Source: an uncultured Porphyromonadaceae bacterium
GTDB taxonomy: Bacteria; Bacteroidota; Bacteroidia; Bacteroidales; Muribaculaceae
Assembly (NCBI GenBank): GCA_902491515.1
Contig: CABUIC010000011.1
Coordinates: forward strand, 19,129-83,128
Length of the DNA: 64,000 bases
Direction: 5' to 3'
Shown: in pieces, positions 32,877 to 42,143 of the stretch
Layout of the letters: each line of letters begins with the position of its first letter
Position numbering within the stretch: position 1 is the first letter of the stretch
Notes under the pieces: generated by a model
Database searches by the model: none
Seen by the model: only the letters and a program-made list of their open reading frames with translations
What the model was told of the DNA's origin: nothing
Position numbers and translations under genes: made by a program

Positions 32877-34164
32877 GGACCTATCGCGGATCGGGGCACG
32901 GCAGGGCTGGCTGGCACTGTCGCCGATGTTTGTCTTTCTGCTTTCGTATGTGGCGGTGTCGGTGTATATCGGGGATTTCTACAAGATGCCTATTTCCGTG
33001 GCGCTGGCGGCTGCTTCGGTCTGGGCTGTGGCGATGGCCCGCAAGAAGCCTCTGCCCGAGCGTATCGAGCTTTTCTCGCGTTCTGCGGGGCACTCCAACA
33101 TTCTCTACATGATATGGGTGTTCATTCTCGCCGGTGCCTTCGCCAACCTTGCCAAGGAGACGGGTGCCGTGGATGCTACGGTGAATCTTACCCTTTCGGT
33201 GTTTCCGGCCCGCTTCGTTGTGCCCACCCTGTTTTTCGCCGCCTGCTTCATATCCCTGGCGATAGGCACGTCCGTCGGTACGGTTGTCGCGCTCACGCCT
33301 CTGGCCGCGGAAATAGCGGTGGCCGCGGGAGGCCCTCCCGGATTTTTCGTGGCGGGAGTGCTCGGGGGTGCTTTTTTCGGCGACAATCTTTCGTTTATCT
33401 CCGACACGACGATTGCCTCGACGCGCTCGCAGGGTTGCGCTATGTCCGACAAGTTCCGGACCAATCTGTGGATAGCCCTTCCTTCGGCGCTTCTCACCCT
33501 CGGCCTCTACATAGCCCTTGGCTCGGACATGGGCGAGATTCCTGCGCTGGGGCAGTCGGGTCCGTGGTGGCTGATGCTCCCCTATATCATTGTCATCGCC
33601 TCGGCTGCGGTAGGCGTGAATGTCCTTGTGACTCTTGTCCTCGGTCTTGCGGCGGCGGTGGTGACGGGACTCGCCTCCGGCCGCAGTATCATCGACATGG
33701 CCGGTTTCGCCGGCACGGGCATAGACTCGATGGGCGCACTGATTGTCGTCACTCTTCTCGCGGCGGGAATGCTCGGGATGATAAAGGAAGCCGGGGGCAT
33801 AGATTTCATTCTCGGGCATATGACGCGCTTTGTACACGGACCGCGGGGCGCACAGACAGCTATTTCAGCCCTTGTGGGCATCGTCAATCTCTGTACGGCC
33901 AACAATACCGTGGCCATCATCACGGTCGGTCCTATCGCACGCAAGATAGCCGAGAGTTTCGGCATAAGCGCGCAGAAGGCGGCGTCGCTTCTCGACTCCG
34001 CCTCCTGTGTCGTGCAATGTCTTATACCCTACGGCGCCCAGGCCCTTCTTGCGGCATCGCTCGCCGGGATTTCCCCGGTGGCGGCGATACCTTATCTTTA
34101 CTATCCGCTGGCTCTGGCGCTGATGCTCGCGCTGTCGATTATATTCCGCTTTCCACGGCGATAG
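32860..34164 (+). CDS. Na+/H+ antiporter, NhaC family
   Basis: 434 residues with about eleven to twelve hydrophobic helices; an inner-membrane sodium/proton exchanger. The NhaC signature 'GGAFFGDNLSFISDTTIAS' is at about residue 169, and 'GTSVGTVVALTPLA' and 'NLCTANNTVAIITVGPIA' are in helices typical of the family. The family contains Na+/H+ and malate/lactate exchangers, so the exact substrate is open. Its 3' end overlaps the convergent dxs by 26 bases. An alternative start at 32869 would remove three residues. Confidence 0.9.
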   Translation: MERMLKDLSRIGARQGWLALSPMFVFLLSYVAVSVYIGDFYKMPISVALAAASVWAVAMARKKPLPERIELFSRSAGHSNILYMIWVFILAGAFANLAKETGAVDATVNLTLSVFPARFVVPTLFFAACFISLAIGTSVGTVVALTPLAAEIAVAAGGPPGFFVAGVLGGAFFGDNLSFISDTTIASTRSQGCAMSDKFRTNLWIALPSALLTLGLYIALGSDMGEIPALGQSGPWWLMLPYIIVIASAAVGVNVLVTLVLGLAAAVVTGLASGRSIIDMAGFAGTGIDSMGALIVVTLLAAGMLGMIKEAGGIDFILGHMTRFVHGPRGAQTAISALVGIVNLCTANNTVAIITVGPIARKIAESFGISAQKAASLLDSASCVVQCLIPYGAQALLAASLAGISPVAAIPYLYYPLALALMLALSIIFRFPRR

Positions 34165-35911
34165 CCGCGATGTTTTCGGGCGTGAGTCCGAGTTCGCTGA
34201 GGAATTCGGAGGCGTTGAAGCGGTTCACGAAAGTCTTCGGGAGACCCATCACGCGGACTTCCACGGGTGCCTGGCCGAGGTATGCGGCCACTTTCTGGCC
34301 GAAGCCGCCGTCGGCGATTGAATCCTCGAGGGTAATCACAAGACGGTAGTCTCTGAAGGAGTCGAGTGTTTTCGTGTCGAGGGCAGAAACGCAACGGGGA
34401 TTGACCAGAGTGGGACGCAGGCCTTTGTCCTTCATGATTTCTGTGGCCTGGCGGCCCATTTCAAAGAAGGTTCCGGCGGCGATAACGGCCACGTCGGCGC
34501 CCTGCTCCACGATCTCGTACTGAGGCTCGGAATAGTCCTGAAGGAGCTCGATGGAACTGTCGGAGCGGACCGGACCTCCGGGAGTGCGGACGATGACCGG
34601 AGCTTTCTCCTGCGCGATTGCCCAGTCGAGCATGGCAAGGTACTCCTCAAGGCAGGTGGGCTCAAGGAAGACGACACCTGGGATGTTCGAGGCGAGCGAT
34701 ACGTCGAAGAAACCGAGGTGCGTCTCGTCGTTCATCGCAAAGACTCCGGAGTAGAAAACAGTGAACACTGCGGGGAGACCGTTGAGGGCCACGTCCTGCG
34801 AGAGCTGGTCGTAGGCGCGCTGGAGGAATGAGGAGACCACGCCGAACACAGGGCGCAGTCCGCCCTTGGCCAGGCCGCCGCTCATGCTGACGGCGTCTTG
34901 CTCGGCAATGCCCGTGTCGATGAACCTGCGTCCCGCCTCCCGGCGCTTCCCGGGGGTGAAGCCGATGGCTCCCGGAGTCCCGGCCGTGAGGGCCACAAGC
35001 CGCGGATTGCTTTTCATGAGCGTCAGGATGTGGTCGGCGAAAATCTGGTTGTATGTATTCGGGGTCTGACCCGCGGGGGCCGCGGCGAGCGGAGCGCCCC
35101 TCTTGAGGTCGAACGGACCCGTGTAGTGGTACTGTTCCTTGTGGGCTTCGGCCACTGGGAGGCCCATACCCTTCATCGTGTTGATGTGGACAACAACGGG
35201 ATGGTCGATGTCCTTCACCGCACGGAAAGCCTCGATGAGCGACCGCATGTCGTTGCCGTAGCGCACGTAGCGGTAGCTGTAGCCGAGGGAGCGGAAGTAG
35301 TTGGGCTCGCCCTCGCCGTTGGTGTTGCGGAGGAGCCGGAGGTCTGCGTAGAGGCCGCCGTGGTTTTCGGCTATGCTCATGTCGTTGTCGTTCACCACGA
35401 CGATGAAGTTGCTGCCGAGAGCGGCGCCGATGTTGAGGCCTTCGAAGGCCTGCCCTCCGCTGAGCGAGCCGTCGCCGATGACGGCAACCACATTCTCCTT
35501 GTTCCCCAGGATGTCGCGCGCTTTGGCGAGGCCCGAGGCGAGGGAGACGGAAGTCGAGGTGTGGCCTACGGAGAAGAGATCGTACTCGCTTTCGCGCGGC
35601 TGGGTATAGCCCGTCACATCGCCGTAGTGCGCCGGATCGGTGAAGGCCTTGCGGCGCCCGGTGAGCATCTTGTGGACGTAGCTCTGGTGGGAGACGTCGA
35701 AGACAATCTTGTCCGCCGGTGCGTCGAACACGTAGTGGAGGGCGACGATTGCCTCCACCATTCCGAGATTCGGGCCCACGTGTCCGCCAAGAGCCGAAAG
35801 CTTGTCGAGGAGGGCCGAACGCATTTCGGCGCAGAGTCCGCGCAGCTCGTCGAGGTCCATCTCCTTGATGTCCGCCGGCGAGTTGACTTTGGAAAGTATG
35901 GGATAATTCAT
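34139..35911 (-). CDS. dxs: 1-deoxy-D-xylulose-5-phosphate synthase-like protein
   Basis: 590 residues, shorter than typical DXS (about 620-650). Thiamine-diphosphate motif 'GDGSLSGGQAFEGLN ... VVVNDN' is at 147-176, with 'GGHV' (His44), 'FDVSHQSYVHKMLTGRR', a transketolase-like pyrimidine domain with the catalytic Glu in 'GIAEQDAV' (Glu337), and the C-terminal transketolase domain. DXS condenses pyruvate and glyceraldehyde-3-phosphate, feeding isoprenoids, thiamine and pyridoxal. Here the usual AEQH is AEQD and HQAY is HQSY, so this may be a divergent second DXS or a DXS-like ketolase rather than the housekeeping enzyme. It is a single gene on the minus strand. Confidence 0.8.
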   Translation of the reverse strand: MNYPILSKVNSPADIKEMDLDELRGLCAEMRSALLDKLSALGGHVGPNLGMVEAIVALHYVFDAPADKIVFDVSHQSYVHKMLTGRRKAFTDPAHYGDVTGYTQPRESEYDLFSVGHTSTSVSLASGLAKARDILGNKENVVAVIGDGSLSGGQAFEGLNIGAALGSNFIVVVNDNDMSIAENHGGLYADLRLLRNTNGEGEPNYFRSLGYSYRYVRYGNDMRSLIEAFRAVKDIDHPVVVHINTMKGMGLPVAEAHKEQYHYTGPFDLKRGAPLAAAPAGQTPNTYNQIFADHILTLMKSNPRLVALTAGTPGAIGFTPGKRREAGRRFIDTGIAEQDAVSMSGGLAKGGLRPVFGVVSSFLQRAYDQLSQDVALNGLPAVFTVFYSGVFAMNDETHLGFFDVSLASNIPGVVFLEPTCLEEYLAMLDWAIAQEKAPVIVRTPGGPVRSDSSIELLQDYSEPQYEIVEQGADVAVIAAGTFFEMGRQATEIMKDKGLRPTLVNPRCVSALDTKTLDSFRDYRLVITLEDSIADGGFGQKVAAYLGQAPVEVRVMGLPKTFVNRFNASEFLSELGLTPENIAAIAVESGI

Positions 35912-35954
35912 GTGAACGTTATGTGTTTTAGAAGTGATATGCCAAGATATAACG

Positions 35955-35994
35955 AAAACATCCCCGGCAATGTTGTTGACAGTGCCGGGGATGT
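35955..35994 (-). terminator. Terminator of the secreted-protein operon
   Basis: On the minus strand ACATCCCCGGCA, a 13-base loop and TGCCGGGGATGT make a perfect 12-pair stem followed by TTTT. It sits 15 bases after the stop at 36009 and just upstream of dxs. Confidence 0.85.
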
Positions 35995-36008
35995 GGGTTA
36001 GGCGGGGA

Positions 36009-38324
36009 TTATTTTACCACTACTTTTTCGGCTTTGGTGTCTGTGCGGCGGATGTAGAGGCCGGGAGCGGCGGGGGCGCCGGGGAGCTCTATGCCGTCGA
36101 GGCGGAAGTAGCGTGCGGGAGCTTCGGCGTCGGTGGTTTCGACGTTCTGGATGCCGGAGGAGCGGAGCCAGACGTGCTCGGCGTTGTCGGAGACGGAGTA
36201 GACGCGTGAGCCCATGAAGTCGCGGTAGGCGCAGACGCGGTATGCGTAGTTCTCGTTCTGTGCGGAGGCGAGGCCCTTGAACTCGGTGGAGAGGGCCTCG
36301 GGGTCTTCGAGGCGCCGGTTCTCAAGTTCGGTGTATACTTTCGCGCCCTGCGGGAGAACCTGTGTGACGGTCACTTCGTCGATGTAGAAGGGATAGCCGT
36401 TGTAAGAATAGAATGCGATGGGCATGCCTGCGGCGCCGCATTCGAAGTCGTAGTCGAGCTGGACCATCTCGCCGGCCTTGATGGGGAAGGCGAGGTATTC
36501 TTCCATCCCGGCCTGTACGACGAGGAGTTCGTCGATGGCGTCGGAGTCGCCGATTACGCGGACGCTGACGCGGAAGTTGCCGTCGTTGCCGCTGAGGTCG
36601 AGGACCGGGGTCTGTATTATTCCCTGTATGCCCATATAAGAGCGGGTGCCGAGCATTCCTTTTGCGAGGTAGGTGGCGATGCCATACCATCCGGGGTTGG
36701 TCGTGTAGTCATCGAGAGCTTTGGGGTTGACCATGTTGTAGAGTCCTACGGGTGCCTCGACGGAGCCTTCGGCCACTTTCGAGAAGTCTTCGTGCAGAAT
36801 CTGCACGGTCTCGGCCTGTTGTGCCACGGTGTAGACGCGGTAGTTGCTCACGACATATCCCTCGGCTTTCGGTGAGGCTTCCCATGCGGCTGTGTAGCAG
36901 TCGTCGCCGATGTTCTGGCCTCCGGAGAGTTTCGGCGATGCGAGACCCGTGGCGGTGACTTCGTTGGATTCGGCAGAGCGGAAGCCGGCGCCGACGGCCT
37001 TAACGGTGTAGGAGTAGTCCTTGAGAGGGTCGAGACCTGTAATCTTTTCGCTGAGCGCGGCGCATGCGCGGTCGGTGATTACCGGCACGGGCTCAGGATC
37101 GGTCATTATGCGGATATGGTCCACAACGATGCTTACGTCCTTGCCGGCGTCGTTCTGCTCGTTTTTCCGGAACATTACCTGAACGGCCTTGACGCCCTCG
37201 GGGAATTTCGAGGAGAGGCGGATGATTTCGCCTCCGGCGGAGATGCGTTCCACGTCGTAGTTGCCGAGCGCTCCCCACTGTCCGTCGACGAGGACGCTCA
37301 CAACCAGTGTGCTGAGGCATTCCTGACCCGAGGGATGGGCGGCGAAGAAGGAGAAGTCCATGATGGGCCGGGGAAATTCGGGGGTGACGAATCCTTCGCC
37401 TGTGGCTCGGAAAATCATGCCTGTGGAGCCTCCGTAGCCGAGCTGTGACACATGGTCGGCGTTGCGCGTGGTGCCGTAGGCCACGGTCCAGCCTTCTGTG
37501 AAGCCGGGGGCGGTCTTGTCGAGTTTGTTGGTGCCGGGAAGGATGTTGAGGTTGTCGAAGTCCTCGATGACAATTGCTTCGTCCACCTTCTTTTCATAGA
37601 CGGTGAGGAGGTAGCTCTCGGCCTGGGCGGTCTCCTGCCAGTTGGCCGTGAAGCCGTCGGGGGTGTAGGCGGTGGCTTCGGTGGCTACTGGAGCGGGAAT
37701 GGAGGTCTGCGTGGCGGTGATTTTGATGTCGTCGACGAGAACTTCCTCGCTGAGCATGGCGAGCTGAACGAGGCAGCCTGAGAATTCGCCCTTGGAGAAG
37801 TCTACGGTGAAGGATTTCCATTCGGGAGTGACGTCGATGGATTTTGCCTCGAGGCGTCCCTTGTCGTTGAGGAGGGCGATGTCCATCTTGTCGGAAGCCT
37901 TGTCGGCCTTGAGGAGCTTAGCGCGGAGGGAGACTTTGAGGTCGCCGGCATAGGCGCCCTGGGGGGTGCGGAGGAAGCCGGTATCCTGAGTGATGTTTCC
38001 GGATCCGTCGGAGAACATGCCCTTGAGGATGGCGCAGGCACCTCCGGCCTGATAGACGGCCGCGCCGCTCCACCCGGGGATGCGGGTGTAGGATGCGGGG
38101 ATGGCGCCGGTGCGCTTGTCGGCGATGTATGTTCCGTCGGGCTCGGCTTCGGAGCCGGCGGCGAAGCCGGCGAAGTCTTCGTCGACGAGCACGGCAGCCG
38201 CCGGGGCCTCCGAGCGGACGGGAGCCGATGCGCCGGGACCGGCGATGGCCCTGAGAACGGGAGCGGCCTGAGCACCGAGGGCCACGAGGGCAAGGACGGC
38301 GCCGGCTATATGTTTCTTGTTCAT
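36009..38324 (-). CDS. Secreted FN3/jelly-roll protein with sorting-like tail
   Basis: 771 residues, signal peptide (MNKKHIAGAVLALVALGAQA). Three related carbohydrate-binding-like jelly-roll segments appear: about 45-205 ('VLVDEDFAGFAAGS'...'LVDDIKITATQ'), about 250-415 ('VIEDFDNL'...'IVVDHIRIM') and about 500-660 ('ILHEDFSKVAEGS'...'YIDEVTVTQ'). FN3 modules join them ('YTPDGFTANWQETAQAESYLL'). The tail 'YFRLDGIE...APGLYIR' fits the group tail in this window. No catalytic motif is recognised; a surface adhesin or glycan-binding role is likely. It follows the frameshifted gene by 25 bases and has its own terminator. Confidence 0.75.
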   Translation of the reverse strand: MNKKHIAGAVLALVALGAQAAPVLRAIAGPGASAPVRSEAPAAAVLVDEDFAGFAAGSEAEPDGTYIADKRTGAIPASYTRIPGWSGAAVYQAGGACAILKGMFSDGSGNITQDTGFLRTPQGAYAGDLKVSLRAKLLKADKASDKMDIALLNDKGRLEAKSIDVTPEWKSFTVDFSKGEFSGCLVQLAMLSEEVLVDDIKITATQTSIPAPVATEATAYTPDGFTANWQETAQAESYLLTVYEKKVDEAIVIEDFDNLNILPGTNKLDKTAPGFTEGWTVAYGTTRNADHVSQLGYGGSTGMIFRATGEGFVTPEFPRPIMDFSFFAAHPSGQECLSTLVVSVLVDGQWGALGNYDVERISAGGEIIRLSSKFPEGVKAVQVMFRKNEQNDAGKDVSIVVDHIRIMTDPEPVPVITDRACAALSEKITGLDPLKDYSYTVKAVGAGFRSAESNEVTATGLASPKLSGGQNIGDDCYTAAWEASPKAEGYVVSNYRVYTVAQQAETVQILHEDFSKVAEGSVEAPVGLYNMVNPKALDDYTTNPGWYGIATYLAKGMLGTRSYMGIQGIIQTPVLDLSGNDGNFRVSVRVIGDSDAIDELLVVQAGMEEYLAFPIKAGEMVQLDYDFECGAAGMPIAFYSYNGYPFYIDEVTVTQVLPQGAKVYTELENRRLEDPEALSTEFKGLASAQNENYAYRVCAYRDFMGSRVYSVSDNAEHVWLRSSGIQNVETTDAEAPARYFRLDGIELPGAPAAPGLYIRRTDTKAEKVVVK

Positions 38325-38349
38325 GTCGTTCGGTTTTGGAATGTCGTTT

Positions 38350-40213
38350 TTACTTTACAAGGGTCTTGACGCCGTCCACGATGTAGAGACCGGCGGGGAG
38401 GGCGGAGGCGTCGGATGCCTTCACGCGGATGCCCTGAAGGTTGTAGATTACGCGCTCGGCAGGTACAGTAGCGTCGATGCCGTCGATGCCTGTGGAGCCG
38501 TCGGGCTGAAGGGTGATGGTATGGGGGCCGCTGACGATGAAGGAGTACTTGCCGTCGGCGGGTTCGAGATCGGTGTCGTCGAGCTTGGCGGTGATTTTCT
38601 TGCCGTCCTTAGGCGCGATTTCGACCTTTGTCCCTACGAGGACTTCGTATCCGAGGGCCTGGGTGAGGGGCGTGATTTCGTCGAGAAGAACGTCCACGTC
38701 AGCGAAGGCCTCGCCCTTGAAGGAGAGGGCGTGGAAGGCGGGCTCGTCGTCGGTGTCGACGTAGATTTTGGCCACGCCGCCCTCCGCGAGACTGAACTTG
38801 TATGCCTTGGAGAAGAAGGAGCCTGAAGAGGCCACGGGCTCGTCGTTGGCGTAGACGTAGGGCATACCGTACCCTTCGCAGAGCGAGAGGGGATTGTCCT
38901 CGGCGCAGATTTTCAGGTGGTTGTAGCCGGTGGAGAGCTGGATTTCCTTGCCGAATGCGTCCTTGAGGGTCCACATGTTCTCATCGGCGTTGTCGAGGTA
39001 TACGACGGCGTTGATGTCGCGGACGATGGTCTCTGTCGTGAGGACAATCTTGTCGTTGGCCCTGAGGTCTGACATCTGGATGTGTCCGGAATAGTTGGGC
39101 TCCACGGGGTCGCCGTTGAGGGTTGCGGAGAGGATGCGGAAGTCGTGGGCGTCGGCGGGAACGAAGAGAAGGCTGTTGCGGTTCTCGTTGAGGTTCACGG
39201 TGTTGTCACCCGGGGTGAGTTCGATGGTCGCGCCGGGAGTCATGTTCGAGCCGTAGCGGGCGAGGATGGCTTCGGGGTTGTCGACAGTGACGGTGGCCGT
39301 GAAGGCCGCGTATGCCCTTGCTGTGAAGCTCAGGGCAATGTCGGCGTCCTTGACGAGGAGGCGCTGGGGAGAAGAGAAATCGAGCGGCTCGCCGTCGACG
39401 GTGTATTCCGAGAGGAGGAAGTTGTCGGTGTCGCCGTGGATGAAGAGCACGCTTCCGGCCTTTACGACGGCTTTGCCGTCTGTGATTTCAACGGTTTCTC
39501 CATCGGCGGAGTCTTTCGTGACTTTCTTCACGAATCCCTCGGCGCCTTCGCTGAAGGCGAAGCTGACGGTGCAGTCCTTGTCGGGGAACTGGCTCTTTAC
39601 GCTGAGGGTGCCGTCGGTGGGAAGGGCGAGGAACCAGACGTTTCCGCGCTGGGAGAGGGAGCCTGTGGTCGCGCCCTCGAGGGTCACGGAGTAGAGGGGC
39701 ATCTGGGCGCTGACGGAGGAGTAAATTTTGAGTGTTTTCTCCTTCACGGGGTCATATTTCACGGTGTTTGCGCCGTCGGAGAGCTCAGGCTCGTAGGAAG
39801 TCTCGTCGAACACGGCCTTTATAGCCGAGGCTTTGTCGACGTCGAGCTTCAGGGAGGCGGTGCGGACGTCCTCGCTGCCCTTCGTAACGATGAGGAAGCG
39901 GGCGCCGTCGAGATTGTCACCGGGGTACATGGTGGTGGAGTTGCCGGAAATATAGGGCGTGTAGAGGCCGTTCTCTTCGGTCACGGATTCGAGTATCGCT
40001 CCGTTGACGGCGGAGATTTTCACTGTGGAGTAGGCGTCGAAGGTCAGGGGGTTGTCGCCGGCGACGAGGCCCTGGATTGCTTCATACTCGATTTCGATAG
40101 CCACGCGCGCCGGGTCGTCGACGTTGAAGTTGATTGTGATTTGTGCCGCGCTTGCGGAGAACGCGAGCAACCCTGTGAGTGCGAGGCACAGAAGGGTGTA
40201 GAATTTTTTTCAT
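38350..40213 (-). CDS. Secreted beta-rich protein, frameshifted in an A7 tract after the start codon
   Basis: The long open frame (to about residue 606) has no ATG at its beginning and opens with the hydrophobic end of a signal peptide. The only suitable ATG (40213-40211) is followed by A7 and is out of frame with the rest. With A6 instead the product would begin MKKFYTLLCLALTG and run smoothly through 'LLAFSASAAQITINF' into the mature protein. So the gene is off by one base in a homopolymer. The mature part is a chain of beta modules ('NVDDPARVAIEIE', 'VDNPEAILARYG', 'YLDNADENMWTL', 'GPHTITLQPDG') ending in 'YNLQGIRV...AGLYIVDG'. Function is unknown. Promoter at 40283-40313. Confidence 0.7.
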
Positions 40214-40282
40214 AAAAAGGGGATTGATGATTGATATTCGCCCTTGCGCTGAGGCTCGGACTATTTGCTTGTATGGACGCGA

Positions 40283-40313
40283 CAAAGGTAACTAAAAAAT
40301 CCAGCTTTTCAAA
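40283..40313 (-). promoter_or_regulatory. Promoter of the frameshifted secreted-protein gene
   Basis: Minus strand: -33 TTTG (40310-40313), 19 bases, -7 TACCTTTG (40283-40290), about 70 bases before the ATG. Its good match suggests the gene is or was expressed. Confidence 0.7.
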
Positions 40314-40384
40314 ATAAAATGCCAAAATCTGTGACAGATGGCGAAAAAAGTGCTCGGAATGGCGGGTTTTGAGGTGGAAGAGGG

Positions 40385-41374
40385 TCAGTCGAGGGTGAGA
40401 AGCCATGAGGCTTCGCGTCGGGGGAGGGCCGCGAGAACGGTGCGGCCTTCGCGCTGCTCGCGTGCGTCGGTGGGTGCGGCGATTGATGCCCCTGCGGCCT
40501 CAAGTGCGTCGCGGCAGGCACGGAGGGCGTGGGCCGGGGTGTTGTTTTCCTCGCTCAGATGGCAGAGGAGGACTGTGGCGAGGCCGGGGTGCCAGATTGT
40601 ACGGAGGTATTCTGCGGCAACGGCATTGTCGAGGTGTCCGCGCTCGGAAGCGATGCGGGCCTTGAGGTATTCGGGGTAGGGGCCTTTCCGGAGCATTTCG
40701 GCGTCGTAGTTGCTTTCGAGGACGATATGCCGGGCGAGGCGCATGTAGTGGTCGGCGCGCTCGGTGACGATGCCGGTGTCGGTGGTTATGGCGAATTGTG
40801 TGCCGTAGCCCTCGATGAAGAAGCCGGCGTTGTCGGTGCCGTCGTGGCTGGTCTCGAAGGCCGTGACGGTGAATCCTCCCGCCTTGAAGGGGAATTCCTT
40901 GTAGATTGGCTGGTGGTAGTCAGAGATGCGGCGCGACACGTTGTGGCGGCGCAGGACGCCGTTCAGGGCCTTCGGGGTGGCGAATAGGCGGAAATGACGG
41001 TTGCGTCGGAGGAGGGCGTAGGCGTAGCGGACGTGGTCGCCGTGGTCGTGGGTGAGGAGTATGCCCTGGATTGTCAGCGGGTCGATGGCGTTTGCGGCGA
41101 GCTGTGCGGTCACGTAGTTGTTGTCGACGCCGGCGTCAATCAGGAGACCGCAGTCTGGGGTGCCAATATACGAGCAGTTTCCGCTTGAGCCGCTGCCGAA
41201 GGATATGAAGCGGGGACGGATGTCGCGGCGGAGGGTGCGCTCGTCCAGGCTGGGGAGTTCGTCGGCCTGGAAGGGTGCGTCATCGTCGCCGTCGCGGAGC
41301 GCGGGATGGTCGAAGAGCCCGGGCTGGTCGTCCCAGAAGGCGCTGTTTCGGCGGTGGCGGCTGAGTTTGCTCAT
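40385..41374 (-). CDS. MBL-fold metallohydrolase, WalJ/YycJ-like
   Basis: 329 residues. After a roughly 50-residue charged N-terminal extension comes the metallo-beta-lactamase fold: 'FISFGSGSSGNCSYIG', the metal motif 'LLTHDHGDHVRYA' (HxHxDH), 'FETSHDGTDNAGFFI', 'TDTGIV' and 'LESNYD'. This is the YycJ/WalJ branch, a 5'-exonuclease-like family linked to repair or cell-wall coordination in Firmicutes. The long N-terminal extension is not part of the usual family and has no recognised motif. Second gene after the rsmI-like methylase, 19 bases apart. Confidence 0.85.
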   Translation of the reverse strand: MSKLSRHRRNSAFWDDQPGLFDHPALRDGDDDAPFQADELPSLDERTLRRDIRPRFISFGSGSSGNCSYIGTPDCGLLIDAGVDNNYVTAQLAANAIDPLTIQGILLTHDHGDHVRYAYALLRRNRHFRLFATPKALNGVLRRHNVSRRISDYHQPIYKEFPFKAGGFTVTAFETSHDGTDNAGFFIEGYGTQFAITTDTGIVTERADHYMRLARHIVLESNYDAEMLRKGPYPEYLKARIASERGHLDNAVAAEYLRTIWHPGLATVLLCHLSEENNTPAHALRACRDALEAAGASIAAPTDAREQREGRTVLAALPRREASWLLTLD

Positions 41375-41393
41375 AGTTCGGATATGGTAAAGG

Positions 41394-42104
41394 CTATCGG
41401 TAGAGGAGAAAGATAGAAGGTCGTTTGTCGTAGTTGTAAGACTCCTTTGCCCAGACGCGGAGAGGCTTTGTGAGGATGCTTTGTGATTCGCCTGTGATGT
41501 CGCAGGCCACGCATAGGAGCAAATCGCCAGGGAGAATCTTGGCGAGTTCGGCTATGAGCCGGTTGTTGCGGTATGGGGTCTCGATGAAAATCTGCGTCTG
41601 GCCGTGGCGGATTGCGCGCTCCATCTCGCGGAGGCGCGCCGGGCGGCGTGAGGCGTCCTGCGGGAGATAGCCGAGGAACGCGAAGCTCTGGCCGTTGAAG
41701 CCGGAGGCCATCAGGCCCATCAGGATGCTCGAAGGACCGACGAGAGGCACCACCTCGACGCCCTTGCGCTGAGCGACAGCCACGAGGTCGGCCCCCGGGT
41801 CGGCCACGGCGGGACATCCGGCTTCGGAGATTACTCCGATGTCGTGGCCCTCGAGAGCGGGGGCGAGCATGGGGGGGACATCCTCAGCGCGGGTGTGCTC
41901 GTTGAGGACCTCGAAATGCAGGGCGTCGATGTCGATGGAGCGGTCGCAGGCCTTCAGAAAGCGCCGGGCCGTGCGGAGCTCCTCCACGACAAAATACTTC
42001 ACCCCCCGCAGGAGTTCGATATTCCGCCCGGGGAGCACATCGACAGGAGGAGTGGCCTCGCCCATAGTCGAAGGAAAAAGGTAAATCTTGCCGTAGGAGC
42101 CCAT
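41394..42104 (-). CDS. SAM-dependent methyltransferase, RsmI/YraL-like
   Basis: 236 residues of the tetrapyrrole-methylase fold. 'GVISEAGCPAVADPGADLVAVAQ' and 'VVPLVGPSSILMGLMASGFNGQSFAFLGYLP' (broken for length) are the SAM-binding loops of RsmI, which 2'-O-methylates C1402 of 16S rRNA. 'QTQIFIETPYRNNRL' is also conserved. The Bacteroidetes version lacks the normal N-terminal RsmI start and is shorter, so substrate identity is inferred. Starts an operon with the walJ-like gene; strong promoter at 42112-42143. Confidence 0.82.
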   Translation of the reverse strand: MGSYGKIYLFPSTMGEATPPVDVLPGRNIELLRGVKYFVVEELRTARRFLKACDRSIDIDALHFEVLNEHTRAEDVPPMLAPALEGHDIGVISEAGCPAVADPGADLVAVAQRKGVEVVPLVGPSSILMGLMASGFNGQSFAFLGYLPQDASRRPARLREMERAIRHGQTQIFIETPYRNNRLIAELAKILPGDLLLCVACDITGESQSILTKPLRVWAKESYNYDKRPSIFLLYR

Positions 42105-42111
42105 ACAAGCG

Positions 42112-42143
42112 CAAAATTACAAAAAAAATCCCTCGCCCGCAAA
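42112..42143 (-). promoter_or_regulatory. Promoter of the rsmI-walJ operon
   Basis: Minus strand: TTTG (42140-42143), exactly 20 bases, TAATTTTG (42112-42119), eight bases from the start codon region, so the transcript leader is very short. Confidence 0.75.
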
